Shown here: piece by piece, positions 31,987 through 41,458 of the stretch
How the letters are laid out: each line of letters begins with the position of its first letter
Numbering within the stretch: the stretch's first letter is position 1
The notes under the pieces: model-generated
The model's input: only the letters and a program-made list of their open reading frames with translations
Told to the model about the DNA's origin: nothing
The model's database searches: none
Position numbers and translations under genes: made by a program
Origin: Rodentibacter mrazii
Lineage (GTDB): Bacteria; Pseudomonadota; Gammaproteobacteria; Enterobacterales; Pasteurellaceae
Reading direction: 5' to 3'
DNA: 44,295 nucleotides
Assembly: GCF_001998825.1 (NCBI RefSeq)
Contig: NZ_MLHG01000042.1
Span: 1-44,295, forward strand

Positions 31987-32661
31987 TCAATATTGGCTAT
32001 TACTATCCGTTAATCCTTTAATAATTGCAATTCCCGCACTGGCACCGATACGTGTTGCACCGGCTTCAATCATAGCAACGGCGGTTTGCGTATCTCGTAC
32101 GCCGCCCGAAGCTTTAACCCCAATCTTATCTCCCACTGTTTGCTTCATGAGTTTAACATCTTCTATCGTTGCTCCACCTTTACTAAAACCTGTAGAGGTT
32201 TTCACAAATGCCACATTTAAATCTCGGCAAATTTCACAAGCTTTGATTATTTCTTCTTTTGTTAAAAGACAATTCTCTAAAATAACTTTCAACACAATCC
32301 CATTACAAGCGTTAAGAACTTGTTTGATTTCATCCCGCACCGCCTCCCATTTTCCTGACTTAATCCAGCCGATATTAATCACCATATCCACCTCTGTTGC
32401 CCCATTAGCAATCGCATTTTCCGTTTCAAACACTTTAACCGCTGTAGTATTAGCCCCTAACGGAAAACCAATCACTGTGCAAATATTAACATTTGAGTTT
32501 TGTAATACTTTTTTAGCAAAGGGAATATGACATGGATTTATACATACTGAATAAAAGTGATTTTCCATGGCTTCATTACATAGAGTGAGAATATCCTTTT
32601 CAGTTTTTTCCGGTGTTAATAAGGTATGATCGATATATTGAGCTATTTCACTTGGTTTCAT
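31987..32661 (-). CDS. deoC: Deoxyribose-phosphate aldolase DeoC
   Basis: 224 aa, the short form of class I DeoC (the E. coli enzyme is about 35 residues longer). It cleaves 2-deoxyribose-5-phosphate to acetaldehyde and glyceraldehyde-3-phosphate. The Schiff-base Lys is in FVKTSTGF and the second catalytic Lys in GVKASGGVRD; the start MKPSEIAQYIDHTLL is typical. It is first in the leftward deoC-deoR transcript. Confidence 0.96.
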   Translation of the reverse strand: MKPSEIAQYIDHTLLTPEKTEKDILTLCNEAMENHFYSVCINPCHIPFAKKVLQNSNVNICTVIGFPLGANTTAVKVFETENAIANGATEVDMVINIGWIKSGKWEAVRDEIKQVLNACNGIVLKVILENCLLTKEEIIKACEICRDLNVAFVKTSTGFSKGGATIEDVKLMKQTVGDKIGVKASGGVRDTQTAVAMIEAGATRIGASAGIAIIKGLTDSNSQY

Positions 32662-32723
32662 TTAGGTTTTCTCCTGTTTGGTTTTCTATCTTTTTGTATT
32701 ATACACAAAGAAAAGTTGAGATT

Positions 32724-32739
32724 TGTGATCAGAGTCACT
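32724..32739. promoter_or_regulatory. CRP-like site shared by deoC and deoK
   Basis: TGTGA-N6-TCACT, one core mismatch. The centre (32731.5) is about 40.5 nt from the predicted deoC start (32691) and 41.5 nt from the predicted deoK start (32773), class II spacing on both sides. Confidence 0.68.
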
Positions 32740-32781
32740 TTTTTCACATTTTATTTATATTACTATGAAAAAAATCAAATT

Positions 32782-32797
32782 TGTTACCATATTAACA
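32782..32797. promoter_or_regulatory. Candidate DeoR operator
   Basis: TGTTA-N6-TAACA, the same outer arms and spacing as the 16-bp E. coli DeoR operator (TGTTA GAATTC TAACA); only the centre differs. It lies between the predicted deoK start and its SD. Confidence 0.72.
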
Positions 32798-32817
32798 TCA
32801 TAAACTAAGGAGATGCT

Positions 32818-33747
32818 ATGGAAATTGCAGTTATTGGATCAAATATGGTGGATTTAATCACTTATATTGATGATATGCCTAAAATAGGCGAAACGCTTGA
32901 AGCCCCTAACTTCCAAATGGGATGTGGTGGTAAAGGTGCCAATCAAGCTATTGCTGCAGCAAAATTAGGAGCTAATGTAATGATGGTAACCAAAGTGGGA
33001 GATGATGCTTTTGCCGAAAATACCATCCGTAATTTTCAACAATATGGTGTTAATACGGATTATGTGGAAAAAGTTTCGGGTGTATCAAGTGGTGTTGCAC
33101 CTATTTTTGTAGATAAATCATCGCAAAATCGCATTTTAATTATTAAGGGCGCAAACGCTCATCTGAAGCCAAGTGATATTGATAATGCAAAAGAGCGGTT
33201 AAAAAATTGCAAGTTATTTATCCTACAATTAGAAATACCGTTAGAAACGGTTTATTACACCATTGATTTTGCCAATGAAAATAATATTCCTGTCATTCTC
33301 AATCCAGCCCCCGCCAGTAAAGCACTTGATATTAATTATGCATGCAAATGCGATTTCTTTATGCCAAATGAAACTGAGTTAGAAATTTTAACCGGTTTAC
33401 CTGTTGAAACGATGGAACAGATCCGTAAAGCCGCAAACACTTTACTTTCCAAAGGATTGAAAAATCTTATTGTCACTTTAGGTGAAAAAGGTTCTGTTTG
33501 GCTACACGGTTCGGAAGTAACTTATATTGATCCTTATAAAGTAAATGCAGTTGATACCAGTGGAGCTGGCGACGCCTTTATTGGTTGTTTCGCTTATTAC
33601 TATGTTAAATCGAAAGATATTGTTGAATCCATGAAAATGGCTTCATTATTTTCTGCTTATAGCGTGACAGATCAAGGTACTCAATCCTCCTACCCAACCA
33701 AAGCACAATTTGACACATTCAAAAGCAATATATTTAAGGAGAAATAA
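32818..33747 (+). CDS. deoK: Deoxyribokinase DeoK
   Basis: 309 aa, PfkB/ribokinase family. GCGGKGANQA (35-44) binds the sugar; DTSGAGDAF (246-254) is the anion hole with the catalytic Asp. The sequence resembles Salmonella DeoK (AVIGSNMVDLITY, ILIIKGAN, YACKCDFFMPNETELEILTG) more than ribokinase. It phosphorylates imported 2-deoxyribose to the DeoC substrate. SD AAGGAG; deoP starts 1 nt after its stop. Confidence 0.92.
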   Translation: MEIAVIGSNMVDLITYIDDMPKIGETLEAPNFQMGCGGKGANQAIAAAKLGANVMMVTKVGDDAFAENTIRNFQQYGVNTDYVEKVSGVSSGVAPIFVDKSSQNRILIIKGANAHLKPSDIDNAKERLKNCKLFILQLEIPLETVYYTIDFANENNIPVILNPAPASKALDINYACKCDFFMPNETELEILTGLPVETMEQIRKAANTLLSKGLKNLIVTLGEKGSVWLHGSEVTYIDPYKVNAVDTSGAGDAFIGCFAYYYVKSKDIVESMKMASLFSAYSVTDQGTQSSYPTKAQFDTFKSNIFKEK

Positions 33748-33748
33748 C

Positions 33749-35038
33749 ATGAAAAACGTTCAACAAATGCCGGACGGCTATTTAAATAAAACGCCGATAT
33801 TTCAATTTATTCTATTATCTTGTTTATTCCCTTTATGGGGTGCTGCGGCAAGCTTAAACGATATTTTGATTACACAGTTCAAAAGTGTATTTACACTTAG
33901 CGATTTTGCCAGTGCATTAGTACAAAGTGCATTCTATGGTGGGTATTTTCTTATCGCAATTCCCGCTTCATTGGTAATTAAAAAAACCAGTTATAAAATT
34001 GCGATTTTGATTGGTTTAACTTTATATATTGTCGGCTGTTCAATGTTTTATCCGGCCTCACATATGGCAACTTATACCATGTTCCTCGCAGCTATTTTCT
34101 CTATTGCAATAGGGTTAAGTTTTCTTGAAACCTCTGCAAATACCTATAGTTCAATGATTGGTCATAAAGATCACGCTACATTACGTTTAAATATCAGCCA
34201 AACATTCTATCCAGTGGGAGCAATTGCAGGTATTTTACTTGGTAAGTATTTGATTTTCCAAGAAGGCTCCAGTTTACATGAACAAATTGCCACAATGACA
34301 CCAGATCAATTACATGCGTTTAAACTAGCGACCTTAGAACATACATTGCAACCCTATAAATATCTTATCTTCGTATTAATTGCAGTAACGATATTGTTCT
34401 TAATCACTCCCTTCCCTAAATGTAAATCGGTCAATAATTCGACAGAACATCAGAAAATGCATTTTATTGATACATTGAAATACCTTGCTAAAAACACCGC
34501 ATTCAAGAAAGGAATTATAGCCCAATTCTTATATGTAGGTATGCAAGTTGCTGTGTGGTCATTTACTATCCGTTTGGCACTAAATTTAAGTGATATGAAT
34601 GAACGTGATGCATCTAATTTTATGGTATATAGCTTTATCGGTTTCTTCGTCGGGAAATTTGTTGCTAATTTCTTAATGACAAAATTTAAATCTGAGCTCG
34701 TATTATTTGTTTACTCCATATTAGGTGTATTTACTTTGGCTTATACTGCCTTTGTCCATGATTTTTCCGCAGTTTATGCAACCATTTTTGCTAGTGTTTT
34801 ATTTGGTCCTTGTTGGGCAACAATTTATGCTTCAGTATTAGATACCGTTGAACAGGAACACCGTGAGGTAGCTGGTGCAGTTGTCGTTATGTCTATTATT
34901 GGTGCCGCAGTTGTACCAGCAATTCACGGTTATGTGTCAGACACGATTGGTTCATTACAAACCGCATTTATCGTGCCACTATTTTGCTTTGCCTATGTAG
35001 GATATTACTTCTTTGATAAATACAAAGCACATAAATAA
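33749..35038 (+). CDS. deoP: Deoxyribose permease DeoP (FucP-like MFS)
   Basis: 429 aa with 12 predicted TM helices, fucose:H+ symporter subfamily. FLETSANTYSSMIG and the GWxx-like FPLWGAAASLNDILI in TM1 are typical. Position between deoK and deoX follows the Salmonella deoQKPX order. ATG 33749 has SD AAGGAG; an upstream in-frame start overlaps deoK and is rejected. It likely imports 2-deoxyribose with protons. Confidence 0.88.
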   Translation: MKNVQQMPDGYLNKTPIFQFILLSCLFPLWGAAASLNDILITQFKSVFTLSDFASALVQSAFYGGYFLIAIPASLVIKKTSYKIAILIGLTLYIVGCSMFYPASHMATYTMFLAAIFSIAIGLSFLETSANTYSSMIGHKDHATLRLNISQTFYPVGAIAGILLGKYLIFQEGSSLHEQIATMTPDQLHAFKLATLEHTLQPYKYLIFVLIAVTILFLITPFPKCKSVNNSTEHQKMHFIDTLKYLAKNTAFKKGIIAQFLYVGMQVAVWSFTIRLALNLSDMNERDASNFMVYSFIGFFVGKFVANFLMTKFKSELVLFVYSILGVFTLAYTAFVHDFSAVYATIFASVLFGPCWATIYASVLDTVEQEHREVAGAVVVMSIIGAAVVPAIHGYVSDTIGSLQTAFIVPLFCFAYVGYYFFDKYKAHK

Positions 35039-35048
35039 GGAGCTAAAA

Positions 35049-36065
35049 ATGAAAAGCTACATTTATTTAACAAAAGCATTATTCACTGAGAAAGAATACA
35101 TTTTATTTGAAAATCCGGAGTTCAAAGCGATAATATTTAAATACCCATCAGGTATTGAAGCTATCAGGTTAGAAAACAGCAAAGGCTTTGTTACCGTGCT
35201 TCCATTTTATGGACAAATCATTTGGGATGCCGAATTCTGTGGTAAAAATCTAAAAATGAAAAATATGTTTAACGAACCTAAACGGGGAACAACTATTATC
35301 GATACCTACGGTTGCTTTGCGTTCCATTCAGGGTTAATCCGTAATGGTTGTCCAAGTCCCGAAGATGATCACCCATTACATGGTGAAATGCCTTGTGCAA
35401 CCATGGATAAAGCTTGGTTAATCATCAGTGAAAACTCATTAACCGTGGGGGGCTCGGTTGAATACGTCAAAGGATTTGGCAATCATTATCTTGCTGAACC
35501 AGAATTAACGTTGAATGCTCAAAGCTCATTGTTTGAAATTCAAATGAAAGTGACTAATTTAGCCAGTGTAGAAATGCCATTACAATATATGTGTCATATG
35601 AATTATTGCTATGAACATGGAGCAAGTTTTACTCAAAATATTCCTACAGAAGCTATTCATTTGCGAGAAACGATTCCAGCCCATGTTAAACCAACTCCTG
35701 AATGGCTAGCTTTTAATGAACAAATTAAACAGGGTAAATACACGCTAAATTCATTGGCTAATGATCAAATGTATAATCCTGAAATTGTGTTCTTTATGGA
35801 TAATTTGCAGCAATATCAGGAAAATTTAGAATATAGAATGACTTCACCTGATGGGAATTCTTATCTAACAAAATTCTCATCAAAAGATTTTAATTATGCA
35901 ACACGGTGGATTTTATACAATGAAGATCAACAAGTAGGTGCCTTTGTACTCCCCTCTACTTGCCGTCCAGAAGGTTATCTTGCTGCTAAAAATACAGGTA
36001 GTTTAATTATGATGAAACCGAAAGAGGTAAAAACCTTTAAAGTAATTACAGGTATTGGATCATAA
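35049..36065 (+). CDS. deoX: DeoX, aldose 1-epimerase-like protein (DUF4432 type)
   Basis: 338 aa. A galactose-mutarotase-like beta-sandwich is suggested by HPLHG (108-112), the MCHMNYCYEHG His-rich strand and the LPSTCRPEGYLAAKN end. In Salmonella the fourth gene of the deoxyribose operon is a member of this family, of unproven function. I infer that it interconverts deoxyribose anomers for DeoK. ATG 35049 has SD AAGGAG 10 nt after deoP. No signal peptide, so it is cytoplasmic. Confidence 0.82.
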   Translation: MKSYIYLTKALFTEKEYILFENPEFKAIIFKYPSGIEAIRLENSKGFVTVLPFYGQIIWDAEFCGKNLKMKNMFNEPKRGTTIIDTYGCFAFHSGLIRNGCPSPEDDHPLHGEMPCATMDKAWLIISENSLTVGGSVEYVKGFGNHYLAEPELTLNAQSSLFEIQMKVTNLASVEMPLQYMCHMNYCYEHGASFTQNIPTEAIHLRETIPAHVKPTPEWLAFNEQIKQGKYTLNSLANDQMYNPEIVFFMDNLQQYQENLEYRMTSPDGNSYLTKFSSKDFNYATRWILYNEDQQVGAFVLPSTCRPEGYLAAKNTGSLIMMKPKEVKTFKVITGIGS

Positions 36066-36076
36066 CTTCCATGACT

Positions 36077-36105
36077 AAAAGTGCGGTCAAATTAACCGCA
36101 CTTTT
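36077..36105. terminator. Paired uptake-sequence terminator between deoX and ribB
   Basis: AAAAGTGCGGT / ACCGCACTTTT, 11-bp perfect stem with 7-nt loop, between convergent genes. It can serve both directions. Confidence 0.85.
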
Positions 36106-36110
36106 CTCAA

Positions 36111-36758
36111 CTACACATTATGTGCTAAACGATATTCCACTAAATCTTCAATCGTCAGCACCACATAACCAAATTTTTGTGCAAATTCAACGATTTCCGG
36201 CGCACGAGCCATCGTGCCGTCATCGTTGGTAATTTCGCAAATGACACCAGCAGGTTTAAAACCTGCAAGGCGGGCTAAATCGACAGAGGCTTCCGTATGA
36301 CCACGGCGGGAAAGCACACCGCCATTTACCGCGCGAAGTGGGAAAATATGACCGGGGCGGTGTAAATCGGTCGGCACGGCGTTATCCGCAATAGCCGCTT
36401 GAATAGTCGTCACCCGATCTGCGGCAGATACCCCTGTGGATACGCCTTTCGCAGCCTCAATGGTCACGGTAAAAGCCGTTTTGTTCACGCTATTGTTGTT
36501 TTCTACCATCGGCGGTAAATCAAGTTGTTGGCAACGTTCTTCCGTAATGCACAAACACACGATTCCGCTACCGTAACGGATTAATTTTGCCATTTGCTCG
36601 GTTGTGATAGTTTCTGCCGGAAAGATTAAATCACCTTCGTTTTCGCGATTTTCATCATCTAATACCAATACACCGTTGCCGTTTTTAAACGCTTGGATAG
36701 CATTAAGTACACGTTCTTCGGCGGTTTTACCGAATGGGAATAAAATGGACTGATTCAT
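36111..36758 (-). CDS. ribB: 3,4-dihydroxy-2-butanone-4-phosphate synthase RibB
   Basis: 215 aa, monofunctional RibB without the GTP cyclohydrolase II domain. It makes the four-carbon unit of riboflavin from ribulose-5-phosphate. [20 protein letters not shown] carries the acidic active-site loop, and RPGHIFPL and [16 protein letters not shown] are conserved. An FMN riboswitch lies in its leader. Confidence 0.97.
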   Translation of the reverse strand: MNQSILFPFGKTAEERVLNAIQAFKNGNGVLVLDDENRENEGDLIFPAETITTEQMAKLIRYGSGIVCLCITEERCQQLDLPPMVENNNSVNKTAFTVTIEAAKGVSTGVSAADRVTTIQAAIADNAVPTDLHRPGHIFPLRAVNGGVLSRRGHTEASVDLARLAGFKPAGVICEITNDDGTMARAPEIVEFAQKFGYVVLTIEDLVEYRLAHNV

Positions 36759-36818
36759 CGTAATTTCCTTTATTTCTTAGATTAAAATTAACCAGAATCA
36801 GGGCTGAGAAATGCAAAT

Positions 36819-36851
36819 AAAAAGAACGGTTTGGGAAATCCAATCCGCTTT
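36819..36851 (-). terminator. Candidate riboswitch-controlled terminator upstream of ribB
   Basis: Downstream of the riboswitch on the leftward transcript, GCGGATTGG and CCAAACCGTT can pair (one internal mismatch) and are followed by a T-run (TTCTTTTT). This fits an expression-platform terminator, but I have not computed the alternative fold. Confidence 0.5.
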
Positions 36852-37013
36852 ATTCTCTTTCATCCAGACTTTACTGTCGGCTTTGGAATTACACCAAATC
36901 TGCTAACCTTAAAAGTGTTTGATGAGTCAAAAAATTCTTACTAAAATTTGACCGCACTTTTAAGTGCTCGCGGGCTTTACCGCCGGTAGGGAATTTCACC
37001 CTGCCCTGAGAAT
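36852..37013 (-). promoter_or_regulatory. FMN riboswitch (RFN element)
   Basis: Read leftward, the conserved RFN blocks appear in order: TCAGGGCAGGGTGAAATTCC, then ACCGGCGGTAAAGCCCGCGAGC, a variable arm, GATTTGGTGTAATTCC, AAAGCCGACAGTAAAGTC and GGATGAAAGAGAA. It binds FMN and lowers ribB expression. The variable arm contains a perfect uptake sequence (36951-36959). Confidence 0.95.
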
Positions 37014-37021
37014 GCGCGTAG

Positions 37022-37050
37022 AGTATAGCCTAAAATCATTAAGTAAAAAA
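37022..37050 (-). promoter_or_regulatory. Candidate ribB promoter
   Basis: Leftward TATACT (37027-37022), with a poor T-rich -35 17 nt upstream. The predicted start near 37015 lies right at the 5' edge of the riboswitch. Confidence 0.45.
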
Positions 37051-37057
37051 TCAGAAC

Positions 37058-37086
37058 GTGAAAAATATTTGCATTTATCCTACAAT
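37058..37086 (+). promoter_or_regulatory. Candidate nadR promoter
   Basis: TACAAT (37081-37086) with GTGAAA 17 nt upstream. The -35 is weak. It lies in the short divergent gap between the riboswitch and nadR. Confidence 0.35.
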
Positions 37087-37120
37087 ACGCCTACTTAATC
37101 CTTATGCGATTGGCAGGTAA

Positions 37121-38230
<1,110 letters not shown>

Positions 38231-38231
38231 G

Positions 38232-38915
38232 ATGATTCTATTTGCAGGTGATCCACACGGAAATTATGAACATCTCTATCCCTTTGTACAAGAAAACGAC
38301 AATGTTGCACTGATTATTTTGGGCGACTTACAGCTTTCCTCACCTGATGAATTGGAAAAACTGGCACAGTACTGTGATATCTGGTTTATTCACGGTAATC
38401 ACGACAGTAAAACCGTCGAAGCCTTTGACGCCATTTGGGGATCGGAATGGAAACATCGCAATTTACATAATCGTGTAGAGGAAATTCAAGGTATCCGCAT
38501 TGCCGGATTAGGTGGAGTATTTCGAGGTCAAATTTGGATGCCTCCGAACCGTCCGATGTATTTTGATCCCATTCATTATTGCCAATACAGTTCACAAGAA
38601 AAAATCTGGCGTGGCGGTTTGCCATTACATCATCGCACTTCTATTTTTCCTTCAGATATAGAGACTCTGGAAAACGAGAAAGCAGACATTTTGATCTGCC
38701 ATGAAGCGCCTAAACCTCACCCGATGGGTTTTCAAGTCATTAACGAACTTGCAGAGAAAATGGGCGTGAAACATATCTTTCATGGGCATCATCATGATAA
38801 TTTTATTTATAAAACACAATATTCCTACAAAATCACGAATGTCGGATTCCGTAGCCTTGCTGATGTCGATGGAAATTATTTATTGAAAAATATTGATGAT
38901 CGTGAAGGAAGATAA
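38232..38915 (+). CDS. Calcineurin-like metallophosphoesterase, unknown substrate
   Basis: 227 aa. The metal-binding motifs appear in order: GDPHGN (6-11), ILGDLQLS, HGNHDSK, ICHEAP and HGHHHDN. No signal peptide or TM segment is seen, so it is cytoplasmic. It starts 1 nt after the nadR stop with no promoter of its own, so the two are co-transcribed and probably translationally coupled. A role in nucleotide turnover is possible but unproven. Confidence 0.85.
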   Translation: MILFAGDPHGNYEHLYPFVQENDNVALIILGDLQLSSPDELEKLAQYCDIWFIHGNHDSKTVEAFDAIWGSEWKHRNLHNRVEEIQGIRIAGLGGVFRGQIWMPPNRPMYFDPIHYCQYSSQEKIWRGGLPLHHRTSIFPSDIETLENEKADILICHEAPKPHPMGFQVINELAEKMGVKHIFHGHHHDNFIYKTQYSYKITNVGFRSLADVDGNYLLKNIDDREGR

Positions 38916-38973
38916 AATAACGCCTAATTAAATTATTAGTGGAAATTATTAAAAACGAAAGATAAAAGAGAAA

Positions 38974-39050
38974 TGGCGCACCCGAAAGGATTCGAACCTT
39001 TGACCGCTCGGTTCGTAGCCGAGTACTCTATCCAGCTGAGCTACGGGTGC
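38974..39050 (-). tRNA. tRNA-Arg (ACG), copy 1
   Basis: 77 nt including encoded CCA. Acceptor GCACCCG/CGGGTGC, anticodon stem CTCGG/CCGAG with loop CTACGAA (anticodon ACG), T arm TTCGAAT. Last in the leftward tRNA cluster. Its T stem is AAAGG/CCTTT, one pair different from copy 2. Confidence 0.97.
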
Positions 39051-39105
39051 GCAGTGACGTTTTAGCTATTCTTGACCATTTAAAAAAGATAGAGCCGTTT
39101 TAAAA

Positions 39106-39182
39106 TGGCGCACCCGAGAGGATTCGAACCTCTGACCGCTCGGTTCGTAGCCGAGTACTCTATCCAGCTGAGCTACGGGTGC
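39106..39182 (-). tRNA. tRNA-Arg (ACG), copy 2
   Basis: 77 nt including encoded CCA. It matches copy 1 except for one compensatory pair in the T stem (AGAGG/CCTCT). It lies 55 nt upstream of copy 1 and 20 nt downstream of tRNA-Ser on the same transcript. Confidence 0.97.
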
Positions 39183-39202
39183 AGAATAAATAAAACCACA
39201 AA

Positions 39203-39295
39203 TGGCGGTGAGAGAGGGATTCGAACCCTCGATGGAGTTTTTGACCCCATACTCCCTTAGCAGGGGAGCGCCTTCAGCCTCTCGGCCATCTCACC
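39203..39295 (-). tRNA. tRNA-Ser (GCT)
   Basis: 93 nt including encoded CCA, with a long variable arm. Acceptor GGTGAGA/TCTCACC, anticodon stem CTCCC/GGGAG with loop CTGCTAA (anticodon GCT). It is first in the cluster, about 14 nt after the predicted start. Confidence 0.97.
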
Positions 39296-39315
39296 ACAAT
39301 CGGTGTGTGGGCGGT

Positions 39316-39343
39316 ATGATACGTTTTTTTGGAAATATGTCAA
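39316..39343 (-). promoter_or_regulatory. tRNA cluster promoter
   Basis: Leftward TTGACA (39343-39338), 16-nt spacer, TATCAT (39321-39316), then a GC-rich discriminator (ACCGCCCACAC). A consensus -35 and GC-rich discriminator are typical of stable-RNA promoters under stringent control. Confidence 0.75.
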
Positions 39344-39440
39344 ACCCTTTTTTGAAAAAGGCAATGCATTTGAATATTTTATCTTCAGATTGTGCAAATA
39401 AAGTGCGCTGAGTAAAATTTTCGTTTTTTCGACCGCACTT

Positions 39441-41453
39441 TTAACCATTCAAAATAGAACGTAAACGATCTAACTGACTTTGAGTTTGGTGCTGTTTTTG
39501 TTCTGCGGTGAGCTGAGGTTTATCTCGTTCCCAAAGCACATCATCGTTCGGTAATTCGGCTAAAAATCGGCTCGGTTCCGGACGAGTCAGCTCGCCATAT
39601 TGACGGCGTTCGCGGCATAGGGAAAAAGTCAGTTCCTTCTGAGCCCTTGTGATCCCCACATAAGCCAAGCGACGTTCTTCTTCCACATTATCTTCATCAA
39701 TGCTGGTTTGATGTGGCAAAATGCCTTCTTCCATACCAAGCAAATACACGTAGGGAAACTCTAGTCCTTTTGAGGCGTGTAACGTCATCAACTGGACTTG
39801 GTCATTTCCTTCACCGTCTTCACCCCGTTCCAACATATCACGCAAGGTTAAACGAGTGACTACTTGATTAAGGTTCATTGGTTCATTGGTTTCATCGCCT
39901 TTCAGCATATCCGCCACCCAATCAAACAATGTGGCGACATTTTTACTTTGCATTTCAGCGGCTTTTGGCGTGGTGGCATATTCGTACAAATATTCTTCAT
40001 AATGAATGGTGGACAACATGGCACGAACGGCACGCTCCGGTTCCGAACGTTGTACTTCGTCATTTAATTCGACTATCCAGCGTCCAAATTTTTGGAGGGC
40101 ATTATAGGATTTCGGTGTCACCCGTTGAATAAGCTCAAACTCAAAAATCGCCTCAAATAGGCTTATATGTTTTTCCTGTGCAAGCTCGCCCAGTTTTTGT
40201 AAGGTTGTCGTGCCGATCTCACGTTTTGGCGTATTTACGATACGCAAAAATGCCGAATCGTCATCTTGATTTACGACCAAACGCAAATACGCCATCATGT
40301 CTTTAATTTCCGCACGAGAGAAAAAAGAAGTGCCACCGGAAATTTTATAGGGAATACGGTTTTGCATTAACACTTTTTCCAACAAACGGGATTGATGATT
40401 GCCTCGATACAAAATCGCGTAATCCTTATATTTTGTCTTGCGACTAAAACGATGAGCGATCAATTCGGCAACAATGCGTTCAGCTTCGTGTTCTTCATTC
40501 TTTGCTTCAATCACCAATAATTTTTCACCCTCGCCGATGTTAGAAAACAATTTTTTGTCGAACACGTGTTGATTGTTATCAATCAAAATATTGGCACAAT
40601 GCAAAATACGTTGAGTAGATCGGTAATTTTGTTCCAATTTAATCACTTGTAAATTAGGAAAATCATCACGCAAACGCACCATATTCTCCGGTTTTGCCCC
40701 ACGCCAGGAATAAATGGATTGATCATCATCCCCCACCACGGTAAAACAGTCTCGTTTCCCCACCAGCAATTTGATTAACTCATATTGGCTGGTGTTGGTG
40801 TCTTGATATTCATCGACCAACAAATAACGAATTTTTTCCTGCCATTTTGACCGCACTTCTTCATTTTGTTTGAACAATAAAGTGGGAAGCATAATCAAAT
40901 CGTCAAAATCTAACGCATTATAAGCACGAATTTGTGTCGCATAACGTTCATAGCATTTAGCAAAGGTTTGATATTTCGTATCCCGAGCTAAGGCATAGGC
41001 TTGCTGAGGTGAAACTAAATCATTTTTCCAATTGGAAATCACCGAAATTAATTCACGCAACAGATCTTTGTCTTCTTTCAACACATCTGCGGTGAGTTCT
41101 TTTAACAAAGCAAATTGATCGTGTTCATCAAACAAGGTCATATTGGCTTTGAAACCCAATACCTTGTATTCCCGTTTGATGATGTTAAAACCAAGAGTAT
41201 GAAAGGTGGAAACTGTCAAACCTTTGGTTCGCTCTTTTCCAATGGAATGCGCCACCCGCTCTTTCATTTCTCGTGCGGCTTTATTAGTGAAGGTCACCGC
41301 CGCAATTTGTTTCGGAGAATAACCGCACTTTGCGATCAAGTGCGCAATTTTATTAATAATCACACGAGTTTTTCCGGAACCTGCACCGGCAAGCACCAAG
41401 CAGGGACCGGTCACACATTCTACTGCGTGTTGTTGTTGGGGATTCAGTTTCAT
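39441..41453 (-). CDS. rep: ATP-dependent DNA helicase Rep
   Basis: 670 aa UvrD/Rep superfamily 1A 3'-5' helicase that clears proteins from DNA ahead of the replisome. Walker A AGAGSGKT (22-29), [60 protein letters not shown] and [13 protein letters not shown] are all present. [12 protein letters not shown] fits the Rep start; a longer frame overlaps the lipoprotein gene and is rejected. Three uptake sequences lie in or at the end of the gene. Confidence 0.96.
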   Translation of the reverse strand: MKLNPQQQHAVECVTGPCLVLAGAGSGKTRVIINKIAHLIAKCGYSPKQIAAVTFTNKAAREMKERVAHSIGKERTKGLTVSTFHTLGFNIIKREYKVLGFKANMTLFDEHDQFALLKELTADVLKEDKDLLRELISVISNWKNDLVSPQQAYALARDTKYQTFAKCYERYATQIRAYNALDFDDLIMLPTLLFKQNEEVRSKWQEKIRYLLVDEYQDTNTSQYELIKLLVGKRDCFTVVGDDDQSIYSWRGAKPENMVRLRDDFPNLQVIKLEQNYRSTQRILHCANILIDNNQHVFDKKLFSNIGEGEKLLVIEAKNEEHEAERIVAELIAHRFSRKTKYKDYAILYRGNHQSRLLEKVLMQNRIPYKISGGTSFFSRAEIKDMMAYLRLVVNQDDDSAFLRIVNTPKREIGTTTLQKLGELAQEKHISLFEAIFEFELIQRVTPKSYNALQKFGRWIVELNDEVQRSEPERAVRAMLSTIHYEEYLYEYATTPKAAEMQSKNVATLFDWVADMLKGDETNEPMNLNQVVTRLTLRDMLERGEDGEGNDQVQLMTLHASKGLEFPYVYLLGMEEGILPHQTSIDEDNVEEERRLAYVGITRAQKELTFSLCRERRQYGELTRPEPSRFLAELPNDDVLWERDKPQLTAEQKQHQTQSQLDRLRSILNG

Positions 41454-41458
41454 CATTG

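Larger units (their letters stand above)
32662..32817. promoter_or_regulatory. Divergent deoC / deoK control region
   Basis: 156 bp. For deoC, leftward TATAAT (32703-32698). For deoK, TACTAT (32761-32766). One CRP-like site lies between them, and a DeoR-type operator sits downstream of the predicted deoK start. The layout predicts co-activation of both arms by CRP and repression by DeoR. Confidence 0.6.

Noticed and set aside
38974-39295. tRNA cluster as an integration site for a mobile element
   Set aside because: All three tRNAs are intact; no integrase, truncated tRNA copy or direct repeat was found on either side.
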